Assembly (NCBI GenBank): GCA_045107005.1
Contig: JBGCFP010000007.1
Span: 1-64,000, forward strand
Source of the DNA: JBCCMA01 sp045107005
GTDB taxonomy: Bacteria; Pseudomonadota; Gammaproteobacteria; Steroidobacterales; JBCCMA01
Reading direction: 5' to 3'
DNA: 64,000 bases
Each line of letters begins with the position of its first letter. The first letter of the stretch is position 1. Under the pieces are notes generated by a model. It saw only the letters and a list, made by a program, of their open reading frames with translations, was not told the DNA's origin and searched no databases. A program made the position numbers and the translations under genes. Shown in pieces: positions 48,501-52,832 of this stretch.

Positions 48501-49530
48501 CGACGCGAACGCTGACCGTCTCTACGACGTCGACGTCGCGGTCGATGATGGGCGCGGTGGCCAGACGCAAAGCACCCTTCAGGTCAGGGTTGTCAATGAC
48601 AATGAATCCCCGTCGCTCGACGATGCAACGTTCACCCTGAACGTGGCCGATGCGGTCAGCCTGATTGCGCAACTGCCCGCATCCGATCAAGACGCCGATG
48701 ATCAGCTCACCTATTCGATCATCGAGTCGCAGAGTAGCAGCGCTTTCGCGATTGATCCCGGTACCGGTGCACTGCGCAGCGTGTCCGATCAACTTCCTGA
48801 CGGCGTTTACGATATTCAGGTACAGGTTAGCGACGCGGCGGGGGTTAGCGTCACGGCCAGTGTCAAGATCTCGATCTGGAGCAACCAATCCGCCTCTCAG
48901 GCCAGCTCGATCAAGCCTGCCGAGCGGGACAACACGACCTCAGCGACGCCAACCGGGGAACGCCCGGATACTGTGACCACATCGGGCAGCGAATCGGATG
49001 CCGAGGCCAGCACGCCTGGCACGATCAGTGATGCGGCACTCGCCGGATTCTCTGGACTGCCTGACTTAGGGATCGATCTAGCCAGCACGCCGATTCTGAT
49101 TTCCGACGCCGCTGGCGAGCAAGCCAACGACAGAAGCGCGAATGCGCAAACGGATCGCCCTGCGCTAACGGCAGGCTACGCGGCCGAACTGGCCGTGACA
49201 CTTGAACAACTGGTGCTCGAGTTTAACGTCGGGCAAATTGAGGATATCGCGCAGGCGTTCAGTAAGCTCACGGTGAATATTCCGCCCGACCTGGCGATGG
49301 CCCTCGAGAGAATGGTGTCCGATGACCGGGCTGGATCCACGGAATTGGACCTGCGCGTGACGGGCGCCGTCGTTGGCAGTGTCTCCCTGTCCGCCGGTTT
49401 TGTTATTTGGGTACTGCGCGCCGGCTCGTTGATGGGCAGCTTGCTGGCCAGTCGGCCGCTGTGGTCGTCGATCGATCCGCTGCCGATTTTCTGGGCAGAC
49501 GATGACGACGACCATCATCTCCCGTCGTAG
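33583..49530 (+). CDS. Giant multidomain surface protein, LEPR-like N-terminus, C-terminal membrane segment
   Basis: A 5,315-residue protein from a GTG with no clear ribosome site; no ordinary signal peptide. Approximate order: LEPR-XLL-like motif (LEKRVLFSAD, 30-39); diverged DUF4347-like region (78-210); parallel beta-helix opening with a CSLREA-like GISLREAI (270-710); LamG-like (800-1036); C-type-lectin-like (1066-1230); LamG-like (1303-1530); C-type-lectin-like (1723-1883); LamG-like (1953-2186, 2290-2500); delta-60-like propeller repeats (2520-2886); LamG-like (3150-3360); FG-GAP repeats (3370-3733); cadherin-like units, then seven CSPG-type repeats (4143-4905) and two cadherin units. 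The C-terminus has a membrane helix (about 5265-5290) followed by PLWSSIDPLPIFW and an Asp-rich tail. Probably a surface adhesin or glycan binder; its exporter is not in the window. Confidence 0.88.
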   Translation: MSSSALDRWKAWLKTRRPRQAGRAGVHSEELEKRVLFSADVPWADQFVALTDAPADALHNEQQQRVVAPRHADGDQKSYVVAVDASAIQWSKSQGSDLLMALSETGLDVTLLERTGEAFAQLSDLIGARSNIGNVHLFTTASSSGLALGTAHADTTYLLNRATEISQWRAQFDQDADFALHVAGAGQFSDFAHVGELIGTLTGASVSTGDSIAPDVASLSLLRLPADGALGSDGGVASVNAEQPIEPDALNTEKEPVDRDSARLYNAGQITITVTNTTDTVNGDTSSLTNLIASQGGDGISLREAILALNEPTNGAGPHVIEFNISGAGPHTIAVASALPGIENPVIIDGTSEPDFAGTPMIVIDGVAAGVGARGIDLQAGSSGSTVRGLVIHRFDGTQIATFTGSDGNTIAGNYLGVDATGTTATVHTGTTVFIQSDGNIIGSSDAADRNVIAGGANGIVVSGGNTNQISGNYIGSDASGNTSLGLSLDGIRLENGASGNTIGGATSDAGNVVVGTGSEAIQIDGPGSDNNTVQHNLIGVSADGLTALGVGDDGIYITGTVDGTNILDNIIGNPGLAGIQLIGAISNTVIQGNIIGTDVTLAQNWGSDFSGIRLASGAFNTTIGGTGAGEGNVIANSGASSPTSDGIGLDATAGTGNTIRGNSIYNSANLGIDLNADDLSGNDAGDTDGNANNTQNYAVLNSAGVNGSGNLAFEIDTTTLASGGGTYTIDFYASTDLEDGNVEGRRYLGSISGIANGNATLNGAIGSTTLQSGEYVTLTTTDSNGNTSEFSNNVVAYAEPAYDLRPTSANGGGLALNTNGGNDSYLIADDGDDVLGGLGQLSFEVQFSSQDQGQIVLASYAGAATSNEFFVAIETNGDLAFAIAGNDTVTLATNFDFNALRDGQTHTLGLTWDNGAGNWTVYVDGVARDSGTGHNASQSLEANGTLVFGQEQDTVEGQFDPSQVFSGTLYNVRFFSDLRTAAEMAASFASALPYNEAGLVAQWRFDTLSSNGVVIDDVAGNNLTIKHVTEDGFAQDSPALSLNVSEAAVTGTIIGTVTATDDDRQALIDSLLAADPALVYSAELDQFYRRSNGFADFSTSQSNATAFTLNGVNGQLATIRSALEQQIVVSTAGGAIAYIGASDAAVEGEFRWLDGTDEADLFWLGDDAGYAPNNAYSNWLGGRPDGGTAQSSITIGANGLWDDQFGNTSYRSIIQWDGDAVLDATQPLIYSIEAETVDGAFAIDSDSGDIRVLDGSLLNFDTNDVHTLTIRTVDGDGNSYEKDITIRVNAVGESNGTPTGINTGIELNADGGNDAYLITTDAQTLLGGLDSVTVEIAFQTTATNEQSLFSYDTDLQTNALLISLTPSGEISARVNDVSHTFSTTPLSADLRDGQLHHVAVSWDSETGMLTAYVDGEFLESVAGIQTSATLSSDPDSAIVLGQEQDGVDTGYDSTVRFSGTLYDVRIWDNVREAADIGLNYQHRLDLTPAQAAALGLVANWQMTGFDGSGDAVDIVSGNNLSVSHAAGAGFVASTPRDDLHIAENAVDGDTVGFVVPGDPDVSNDIVEGGLFLNASGSNVGSVSAFGDWTVTAGSVDSTGFERGPLGGRAIDMNGSGSAGSLSQTLQTVVGQQYQIVFALSGNWEGGDATKDLRVSAAGTSVDFHISEPTGWSSSNMLWENRTLTFTATDTTTDLTFASLEVALSHGAMITDVQVIEVPAAVTAILNNDTTLSYDAATGKFYRLVTAAEEFDTAVSNATTATLNGISGQLVTIRGDYENEIVRGFADTADSDVWLGATDRSFEGVFYWLDGSTDADIFWTGGDSGSATAGHYANFQGSGPDDFGGAQDEVALLNSNGQWDDRGAGTTNAYVIEWDAQEVLASYTYSLTDNAGGRFVIDTATGEIRVADAALLDHETAAMHDVIVQVTDAAGAAYSQSATIVIDNGVEAAQSLPGLGSSAALNAHTPVIHLRLGEGSGATAFDSARNNDGTYNGVVLDSSGAIVGDSDTAVTFNGAEYVEVAHSPDFDLDEGTIQLWFNTDEITQTGTLFSKDVNNFADGGHITARYFPNGEIEVRLQSDSASFTVRTNASTQPISDNEWHHFAFSFGDDGMRLYIDGQLLDTDGYTGGLFTSSGGSGNEEALIIGASNLTSTPGTTNSLNEFFEGQIDEFAILDQQLSDAEVLRLANASSLGVSATEDTPLVFSVANGNAITVDDTVASANTLLRVSLSVTNGTLSLSQLTNLTIIDGANHSDYLIVDGTESDLNAALEGMTFTPGANFNGNVSVSMTTAVAADLIAHYTFDDGTANDQNASTDYDGSFFGNATVVADMDRGNVLTLDGDGDYVQIDGLFGEPQNVTLAAWINTDSVDSLGGGVISLGGEPALYLNSAGQMEAYYNSGAAHFITDSDSVLGTGWRHVAMTVDTLSDVMTLYIDGVAVGTVTAPDSIEYVPASTTYIGRDGRGTSDWDFNGQIDDARVFDRALTADEIAAIAGNRDTASDTIVVSVAAVNDAPSFEFPGQTVLTEAQTGHGQGNDIAVLADGSMLVIAYDSTGTLALARLNADGSLDTSFGTSGFAASAPFIQTLAVQANGQIVVGGADSGDIMIARYNADGSLDTDFGTGGTTTLATGTSDEATDIAIAADGSIVVVGNYGSDSFVARFDTDGVLDSSFDGDGIALINLGVGGETLESVALQSDGMIVAGGTNHVVRVDTNGSLDLLFDGDGILDTGHTVEAVIVLADGSIAATGESADALVISRYDANGVPDTDFGVAGVATWSHSEDAIGTDLVQQADGRIVVSGNTTDYPTDWVAVRFNLDGTLDTTFGDSGAWVMDQSTDLSESFALALYDDGNTQRIVIGGYTTNLVNSASHSVVRLNNNGTPDTTLATNTLDGNPTYVEGDAAVILDDDVQIFDQELSGTDDFGGTALVLQRNGGSNTDDQFSATGDLVFNAGTLELNFADVGNYANANGQLILTFATGVSTDQVNAVMRAIAYSNTSDSPPASVQIDWTFGDGNAGAQGSGGSALVTGSTVVNITDVDEPATLTVPIAQSVDEDTPLTFSVIGGNAIVLESGSLNDPMVTVTLSVTNGSLTLLTTAGITFVDGTNNGNATITLLGTESAINAALDGMQFQGDQDYNGSDTLTVTTGSSTAVETDLYARYEFFGGATTDDTGNGFDGTLIGDPTLTSDAERGDVLTFDGDDRISIVNGTAGLGNTVTISAWVNLDAGQEEAVFLSIGDEFYVTLDRDFAAYSIGVTANNFSTNNLNSTNNIAGEGWNHVAATFNQTTKELYLYLNGVLVTSSTFNFTDVDWATADSQNITIGSLSDGTDSFAGSLDDIRIYTSELSRSQIVAVMGDHGFDSETVAITVDAVNDAPVFTTLPPTTEAIIDNAVAGASVITSVDVDGDGDLDIIGATENGQIYWYANDGDGGFSAATSIFNTAGYEFASIATGDLDGDGDLDFVVSNNTPDNSEDGILVFDNQFVETGTVSFTMTSMESTAFGAFDVAIADIDGDTRLDIVASFNTTGEIRAYEQNVAGVFTPSVVGALSGAKGIDVADLDGDGSLDIVAAGSGAVQWFENDSTTNPGFTSRVAAAMTDVVDVAVGDFNGVAGPDIGYIRGFFSTRIGWLENDGNATPGFIDQDLGSLGNFSVPTDLIAADIDGGGSTDLVVSLSGSNSVRVYDNNGSGTFTQTSQPLSPGSPQSIAAADLDGDGDLELLYALPGDSAFAAQFNRGAGVFSTVNANEDTTLNGLQVQIDDVDAQSNDLSVTLTVANGIVTIPTGAVTFAGGANSGSSVTLTGTVAQINTALNSFTFTPNADYHGDAQIDIAVNDQGNTGSGGVAVSNESILIHVRSENDAPVVTVSVTDVNFTEQSPVGIDVNATITDIDDTTLTGAIIRISANYEIGVDQLQFTNQNGISGTYDNGSGILTLSGLASVADYQTALRSIVFANTSDTPSTATRTIEWTVNDGDLNSASVTRDITVATVADAPVIANLSSDTLIYAEGAGAVVIDQMTDAAVSDADSVDFDTGTLTVSFATGSDSAEDILGIANIGTGAGQIGISGLSVTYGGVAIGTFAGGASGTDLVITLNANADAVATSALIRAITYQNNDTDSPTIGDRTVRFILTDGDGGTSSNYDTTVSVTSDNDAPVLGNNSLTISEGATVILDSMNVSATDVDDANGTLQFTVSSVTNGQFELVANAGVAITSFTQAQITAGAVQFVHSGGETAPTYSVSVSDGGLTDGPEAATITFTNINDAPVIGNNSLTISEGGTVVLDSSDLSATDAETAAGSLQFTVSSVTNGQFELVANAGVAITSFTQAQITAGAVQFVHSGGETSPTYSVSVSDGSLTDGPEAATITFTNVNDAPVIGNNSLTISEGGTVVLDGSNLSALDAETAAGSLQFAVSSVTNGQFELVANAGVAITSFTQAQIASGAIQFVHDGTENAPTYSVSVSDGSLTDGPEAATITFTNVNDAPVIAYNSLTITEGGAIVLDGSNLSATDAETAAGSLTFDVSGIVNGQFELVANAGVAITSFSQAQVASGAIQFVHDGTENAPAYNVTVSDGALAIGPDAATVSFIGVNNSPVIANNSLTVNEGETVVLDASDLSATDSDSATGSLQFTASDITGGQFELTAAPGAAITTFTQAQVIAGDVQFVHFGGEVAPAYRVSVSDGNLSAGPQSANISFSNLNDAPIIANNALTISEGGSVILDSANLSATDTDSNTDSLAFVVNDVTNGQFELVANPGAAITTFTQLQLVSGEIRFVHFGSESAPTYSVTISDGDRSRGPDAAAIVFVPVNDAPVLLTNSLSIIQGQTIIIGASNLSAGDADSALASLTFNVSDVHGGQFELVSNPGLAVTTFTQTQIENGVVQFIHDGSVEAPAYQVTVSDAAATSAAQAASIAFSAANTAPTIVVNQTPVVTENQTAVLHVNGSDIDGDALTYLIAGGDDSSSFSIDAQSGALSFITAPDFEAPTDANADRLYDVDVAVDDGRGGQTQSTLQVRVVNDNESPSLDDATFTLNVADAVSLIAQLPASDQDADDQLTYSIIESQSSSAFAIDPGTGALRSVSDQLPDGVYDIQVQVSDAAGVSVTASVKISIWSNQSASQASSIKPAERDNTTSATPTGERPDTVTTSGSESDAEASTPGTISDAALAGFSGLPDLGIDLASTPILISDAAGEQANDRSANAQTDRPALTAGYAAELAVTLEQLVLEFNVGQIEDIAQAFSKLTVNIPPDLAMALERMVSDDRAGSTELDLRVTGAVVGSVSLSAGFVIWVLRAGSLMGSLLASRPLWSSIDPLPIFWADDDDDHHLPS
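46009..48297 (+). repeat. Seven tandem CSPG/cadherin-like coding repeats
   Basis: Seven units of about 327 bp (109 residues) inside the giant gene. Each opens with N-[DN]-[AS]-P-[VI] and N-[SA]-L-[TS]-I, and contains G-Q-F-E-L and an F-[TS]-Q-x-Q block. Units begin near 46009, 46336, 46660, 46990, 47317, 47644 and 47971. Units 1 and 2 are almost identical in DNA over about 170 bp (around 46120-46290 and 46447-46617), pointing to recent duplication or gene conversion. Later units are diverged. Confidence 0.85.
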
Positions 49531-49680
49531 AGATGTCAATTTTGTGGCGCAAACGGGGCTGACCGACGCAAGTCGCTCAAATCGCCCCATCACAATGCAT
49601 TTGACGTCCAGCGCGCACAATCGCGTCGCGGTCATCGCGATCGAACTGACCCAACACGTTGATTTTCCGCGCTCGCCGAG

Positions 49681-49697
49681 TTGGCACAGATCCTGCT
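49681..49697 (+). promoter_or_regulatory. Candidate sigma-54 promoter
   Basis: TTGGCAC-AGATC-CTGCT. Against the -24/-12 consensus TGGCACG-N4-TTGC[AT], the GG and GC dinucleotides are correctly spaced and only two positions differ. It ends 60 bases before the LacI-type HTH gene. No sigma-54 activator is seen in the window, so chance remains possible. Confidence 0.4.
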
Positions 49698-49757
49698 AGT
49701 CCATATCTCGTAGCAATGCGTTTATCAACGAAATGGATACTCGACGAGGAGAATCCC

Positions 49758-50012
49758 ATGATCAGAGCCAGTAACTTAGTCAGTCTATCGCCCAGCGGCG
49801 CAACGGCCGTTACCATCAGTGACGTCGCCAAGCGCGTCGGTGTTTCCATCAAGACCGTGTCTCGCGTCGTCAATCGGGCACCCAACGTGCGCCCCGAAAC
49901 TCGCGATCGTGTGCAGCAGGCGATCGATGACATGAACTATCGTCCCAACCCGGTTGCCGTGAGCCTCGGACGTATGCGTCGTCGCGATCCGCTGCCTCTG
50001 ACGACGGCCTAG
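49758..50012 (+). CDS. LacI-type helix-turn-helix protein lacking the ligand-binding domain
   Basis: An 84-residue protein from the ATG at 49758, with GAGGAG seven bases upstream. Residues 16-70 are a complete LacI DNA-binding domain (TISDVAKRVGVS, IKTVSRVVN, ETRDRVQQAIDDMNYRPN) reaching the hinge helix (NPVAVSLG). The protein then ends with RRRDPLPLTTA instead of the ~270-residue periplasmic-binding-like core. No core sequence is recognisable downstream in any frame, so this is either a deletion remnant or a genuine HTH-only protein. It lies at the edge of the lyase locus, in which LacI proteins often act. Confidence 0.7.
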   Translation: MIRASNLVSLSPSGATAVTISDVAKRVGVSIKTVSRVVNRAPNVRPETRDRVQQAIDDMNYRPNPVAVSLGRMRRRDPLPLTTA

Positions 50013-50017
50013 TTACG

Positions 50018-50188
50018 ATGAGCGATCCGGTGGACGGTGTGCTCAAAGTCTTCGAGCAATATCGCGGCCGCGAAACACAACGGTCTGACGAGCTGTTGTC
50101 CACCACAAAACGACAACCAAATGCGCCAGAAGCCAACGAACCGGCGGACGCTGAGGCGCATGACGCTGATCCGCGTGATAGCGGATAG
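50018..50188 (+). CDS. Short acidic ORF downstream of the LacI-type gene
   Basis: A 56-residue frame starting five bases after the HTH gene's stop. It begins MSDPVDGVLKVFEQYRGRE and ends in an Asp/Ala/Pro-rich tail with many acidic residues. Codon third positions look like the neighbours'. No family recognised and no strong ribosome site. It may be a small protein co-expressed with the HTH protein, or chance. Confidence 0.33.
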   Translation: MSDPVDGVLKVFEQYRGRETQRSDELLSTTKRQPNAPEANEPADAEAHDADPRDSG

Positions 50189-50237
50189 CAGCGTCAGAGT
50201 CGGTGACGTTCTTCATTGTCGGAGGCAAGCGAGACAC

Positions 50238-50390
50238 TCACTCTGATCCCGTGCTCGGGACAGGGTGCTCGCGATTCCGGCGCTCGGCCATCTTGAGGAA
50301 ATAGTCGGACATTCGGGCATCGCGCACCTGACGGCAAAACGCCAGGAAGGTTTCGTCAAGAATCGGGGCACCGACCGCCGAGCCAACCAA
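50238..50390 (-). CDS. Short ORF downstream of the PL6 gene, possible gene remnant
   Basis: A 50-residue frame (TTG start; open a further eight codons upstream to a TGA at 50415-50417). Its codons end mostly in G or C, as in real genes here, and the sequence is protein-like: APILDETFLAFCRQVRD, then ARMSDYFLKMAERRNREH. It is in the same orientation as, and about 50 bp downstream of, the PL6 lyase gene. There is no convincing ribosome site. It may be a small protein or the C-terminal remnant of a lost gene. Not recognised. Confidence 0.38.
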   Translation of the reverse strand: MVGSAVGAPILDETFLAFCRQVRDARMSDYFLKMAERRNREHPVPSTGSE

Positions 50391-50441
50391 ACCATTGAAT
50401 CCGTTGTGACGCCGTCAACAGGACGGACGCCAGACCCTGGG

Positions 50442-52661
50442 TCATCGAGCCAACTGTGTAATCACCGCCGGTGGCGTGGATTTGAGCTTGTTGTCCTCAA
50501 TGTTCGTCACTGGATCACCGACCGTTTCGACCACGGTTATCGGCTGACTGTCGACGAACTCGTTACCATGAATGTGCGTCGCCTGGACACCGAGCAGATA
50601 GATCGAGGCTTTGGTCTTGTTACGCTTGTTACCCCCCACATCCTTAAACACGCTGCCAGAAATCGTCACGTGGGGACCAAACGTGCTTTCGTCAGTACCG
50701 CCGCGATAAATATTGCCAATCGTGCCGCCAACGTGCGCGAAGTTTGAATCGGTGATGTCCACGTACTCGGCGTTGTAGATACCCAGATCATCGATCTCCC
50801 GGTCGAGGTTCAGAATGTGACCGGTGACGTTTTCAAACGTCGAACCACTAATGGAAATCCGCTGCGCGAAAGTGTGAGATGCCACTTTCAGGAAATGAAA
50901 CGAGTGATTGGTGTTCAGGTTGGTCACGATGCTGTCATCGAGGTGCAGCTCGTAATTGCGCAGCATGGAGTAACGCCCGGTGCGCACGACCGAATTGCCG
51001 TAAGCATCCGGCGCGACGGTGCCGTCGACGTGCAAACGCGCGAGACTCAAACCGCCGCCATCGCCAATTTCAAACAACGTGCTGCGTTCGAACGTAATGA
51101 CCGGGCGCTCGGCACCCGTCTTGATCCCGCGCACGGTGATCGGTACGTCGACATTCAGTATCTGGCTGACCCGATAGTCACCCGGGGATAATTCGATGAT
51201 GTCGCCCGGCGCCGCGGCAGCAACCGCGGCCGTCAAGGTGTCTTCGCCCGGCTCAATCTGAGTGACCTTGCCATAGCCGAACGGGCCCCGGTGAGGGGCT
51301 TTGGGCTGCCATGCTACGCCCGTTTTCGCCGCGTCCAGAACGGCCAGATCTGCGCCGATGCCAACGCCGGCATACGCTTTCTCGGCCGGATGCAACAGCC
51401 CGTTTGAATCAGCGACCAGCTTGATCTTGGCGCGCTCGAAGCCGGTCTTGTTAGGCAGCATGGTCGGACCGTCAACCACGTTGCCGGCAAACGTGATGCC
51501 GCTCATGTCGTCATGTACGGCAAATACCGGCAGTTCTTTCGAATGTACGATCAGGTTTTTTGCGAATCGTGAATCGATCGGTACGGCGCTGCGTTCCTCG
51601 TCACTGCCGGCGCCAAACTCGACGTGATCGCTATCGATGATCGTATTGTTCTCGATCACCGCGCCTTCCACCTGATGGTAGCGATTGATCGGTGAGTTGG
51701 GCACACCGTTCATCACGACCAGACCGCCGCCCAGACGAAAACCGGTTAAGCCATACATGTAGTTATTGCGTACGGTTTGGCGTTTGTTGATGACGCGCAA
51801 ACCGCCGGTGTGGTCCATGTTGTTGCCAAAAAACACGTTATTCTCGAGCAGATTGTCGTTGCCGTGACGCAAGGTCAGCGTGCCGCGGGCCTCAAAGAAC
51901 ACGTTGCCGCGCACGACATTGCTGCCGGACTTGATGGAAATGATCTCGAGCTCGCCGTTGCAGCGATCAAAATAGTTGTTCTCCACCACCGTGTGTGAAT
52001 TGGTCAGCGAATATTTGCTGGTGCCGATGCGCAGTGTTTCACCGCCATTGGCGCCGAGAATTTCCCGTGGCCCGAAATAATTGTGATCAATGCGGTGATG
52101 ATTGTTTTGGCTGTCTTCAGAATCCAGGCGCACGGCCATCGTGACACCCGCGTTGCTCTTGCCTTCCAGATGATTGTGGTCAAAACGATTGTTCTGGCCA
52201 TACAGCATGACCCAGAAATCGGTTTCGAAACGCTCGGGGTTATTGAAGCGATCAATCACCGTCTCGGTCACACGACTGTGGTGAGCCAATTGCTTCGAGC
52301 CATTGCGAAAAGCAATCACCTCATTGGTCGGCGTATAGCCGTCGCGAAACGTCAAACCCGATACCACCAGGTGTTTTCCACCAAGGCGTAAGTTAGAGCG
52401 ACCGCTGATGATCACGCTGCCCTTGGATTGCGCCGTTAACGTAATTGGCGCGTCGGCCGTGCCTTCGCCGGTGAAGACGATTTCAAAATCCTGCCACTGC
52501 CCGTCAGCAAGAACGATGCGATCACCGGGCTTGGCCGCGTCAACGGCCGCACGATATTCATCCTGCGTCTTTACAAGAGTGTCGGCAGCATGGGCTGGAA
52601 GCAGCGCGCCAGTTACAACAAAACAGGTTAGGAGCCAACGGCTCACAATACGATTGATCAC
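50442..52661 (-). CDS. Polysaccharide lyase family 6 (alginate/chondroitin lyase type)
   Basis: A 739-residue enzyme from a GTG at 52661 with GGAGAG upstream; signal peptide cleaved near AHAAD. The N-terminal half is a right-handed beta-helix with the chondroitinase-B/alginate-lyase active site: Ca ligands in GELEII (Glu237 and Glu239), Asn in GANGGETLRIG, base Lys244 in SIKSGSN, and acid Arg265 with His266 in LTLRHGN. The C-terminal half (about 460-739) is a second beta-helix, as in two-domain PL6 alginate lyases such as AlyGC. It should cleave an uronate polymer by beta-elimination in the periplasm; alginate is the likeliest substrate. It lies 171 bp downstream of the next lyase gene. Confidence 0.9.
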   Translation of the reverse strand: MINRIVSRWLLTCFVVTGALLPAHAADTLVKTQDEYRAAVDAAKPGDRIVLADGQWQDFEIVFTGEGTADAPITLTAQSKGSVIISGRSNLRLGGKHLVVSGLTFRDGYTPTNEVIAFRNGSKQLAHHSRVTETVIDRFNNPERFETDFWVMLYGQNNRFDHNHLEGKSNAGVTMAVRLDSEDSQNNHHRIDHNYFGPREILGANGGETLRIGTSKYSLTNSHTVVENNYFDRCNGELEIISIKSGSNVVRGNVFFEARGTLTLRHGNDNLLENNVFFGNNMDHTGGLRVINKRQTVRNNYMYGLTGFRLGGGLVVMNGVPNSPINRYHQVEGAVIENNTIIDSDHVEFGAGSDEERSAVPIDSRFAKNLIVHSKELPVFAVHDDMSGITFAGNVVDGPTMLPNKTGFERAKIKLVADSNGLLHPAEKAYAGVGIGADLAVLDAAKTGVAWQPKAPHRGPFGYGKVTQIEPGEDTLTAAVAAAAPGDIIELSPGDYRVSQILNVDVPITVRGIKTGAERPVITFERSTLFEIGDGGGLSLARLHVDGTVAPDAYGNSVVRTGRYSMLRNYELHLDDSIVTNLNTNHSFHFLKVASHTFAQRISISGSTFENVTGHILNLDREIDDLGIYNAEYVDITDSNFAHVGGTIGNIYRGGTDESTFGPHVTISGSVFKDVGGNKRNKTKASIYLLGVQATHIHGNEFVDSQPITVVETVGDPVTNIEDNKLKSTPPAVITQLAR

Positions 52662-52832
52662 GAATTATCTCTCCGGAGGCGTTGTGCGGACCTTAATGTA
52701 CGAGAATGACGCGACAACGACCAGTCGGCCGCCGGCGCTTCGCGTCTGAGCAAATTACGCAGCGCGGTCCTTAACCTCTGACCATCGCTACGTTGTTGAG
52801 TTCTGGACCGATAAGCAGGACGACTCCCACCG

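Noticed and set aside
49531..50441. Possible mobile element or phage remnant around the truncated LacI-type gene
   Set aside because: No transposase, integrase, terminal inverted repeat or target duplication is visible; only short frames remain.
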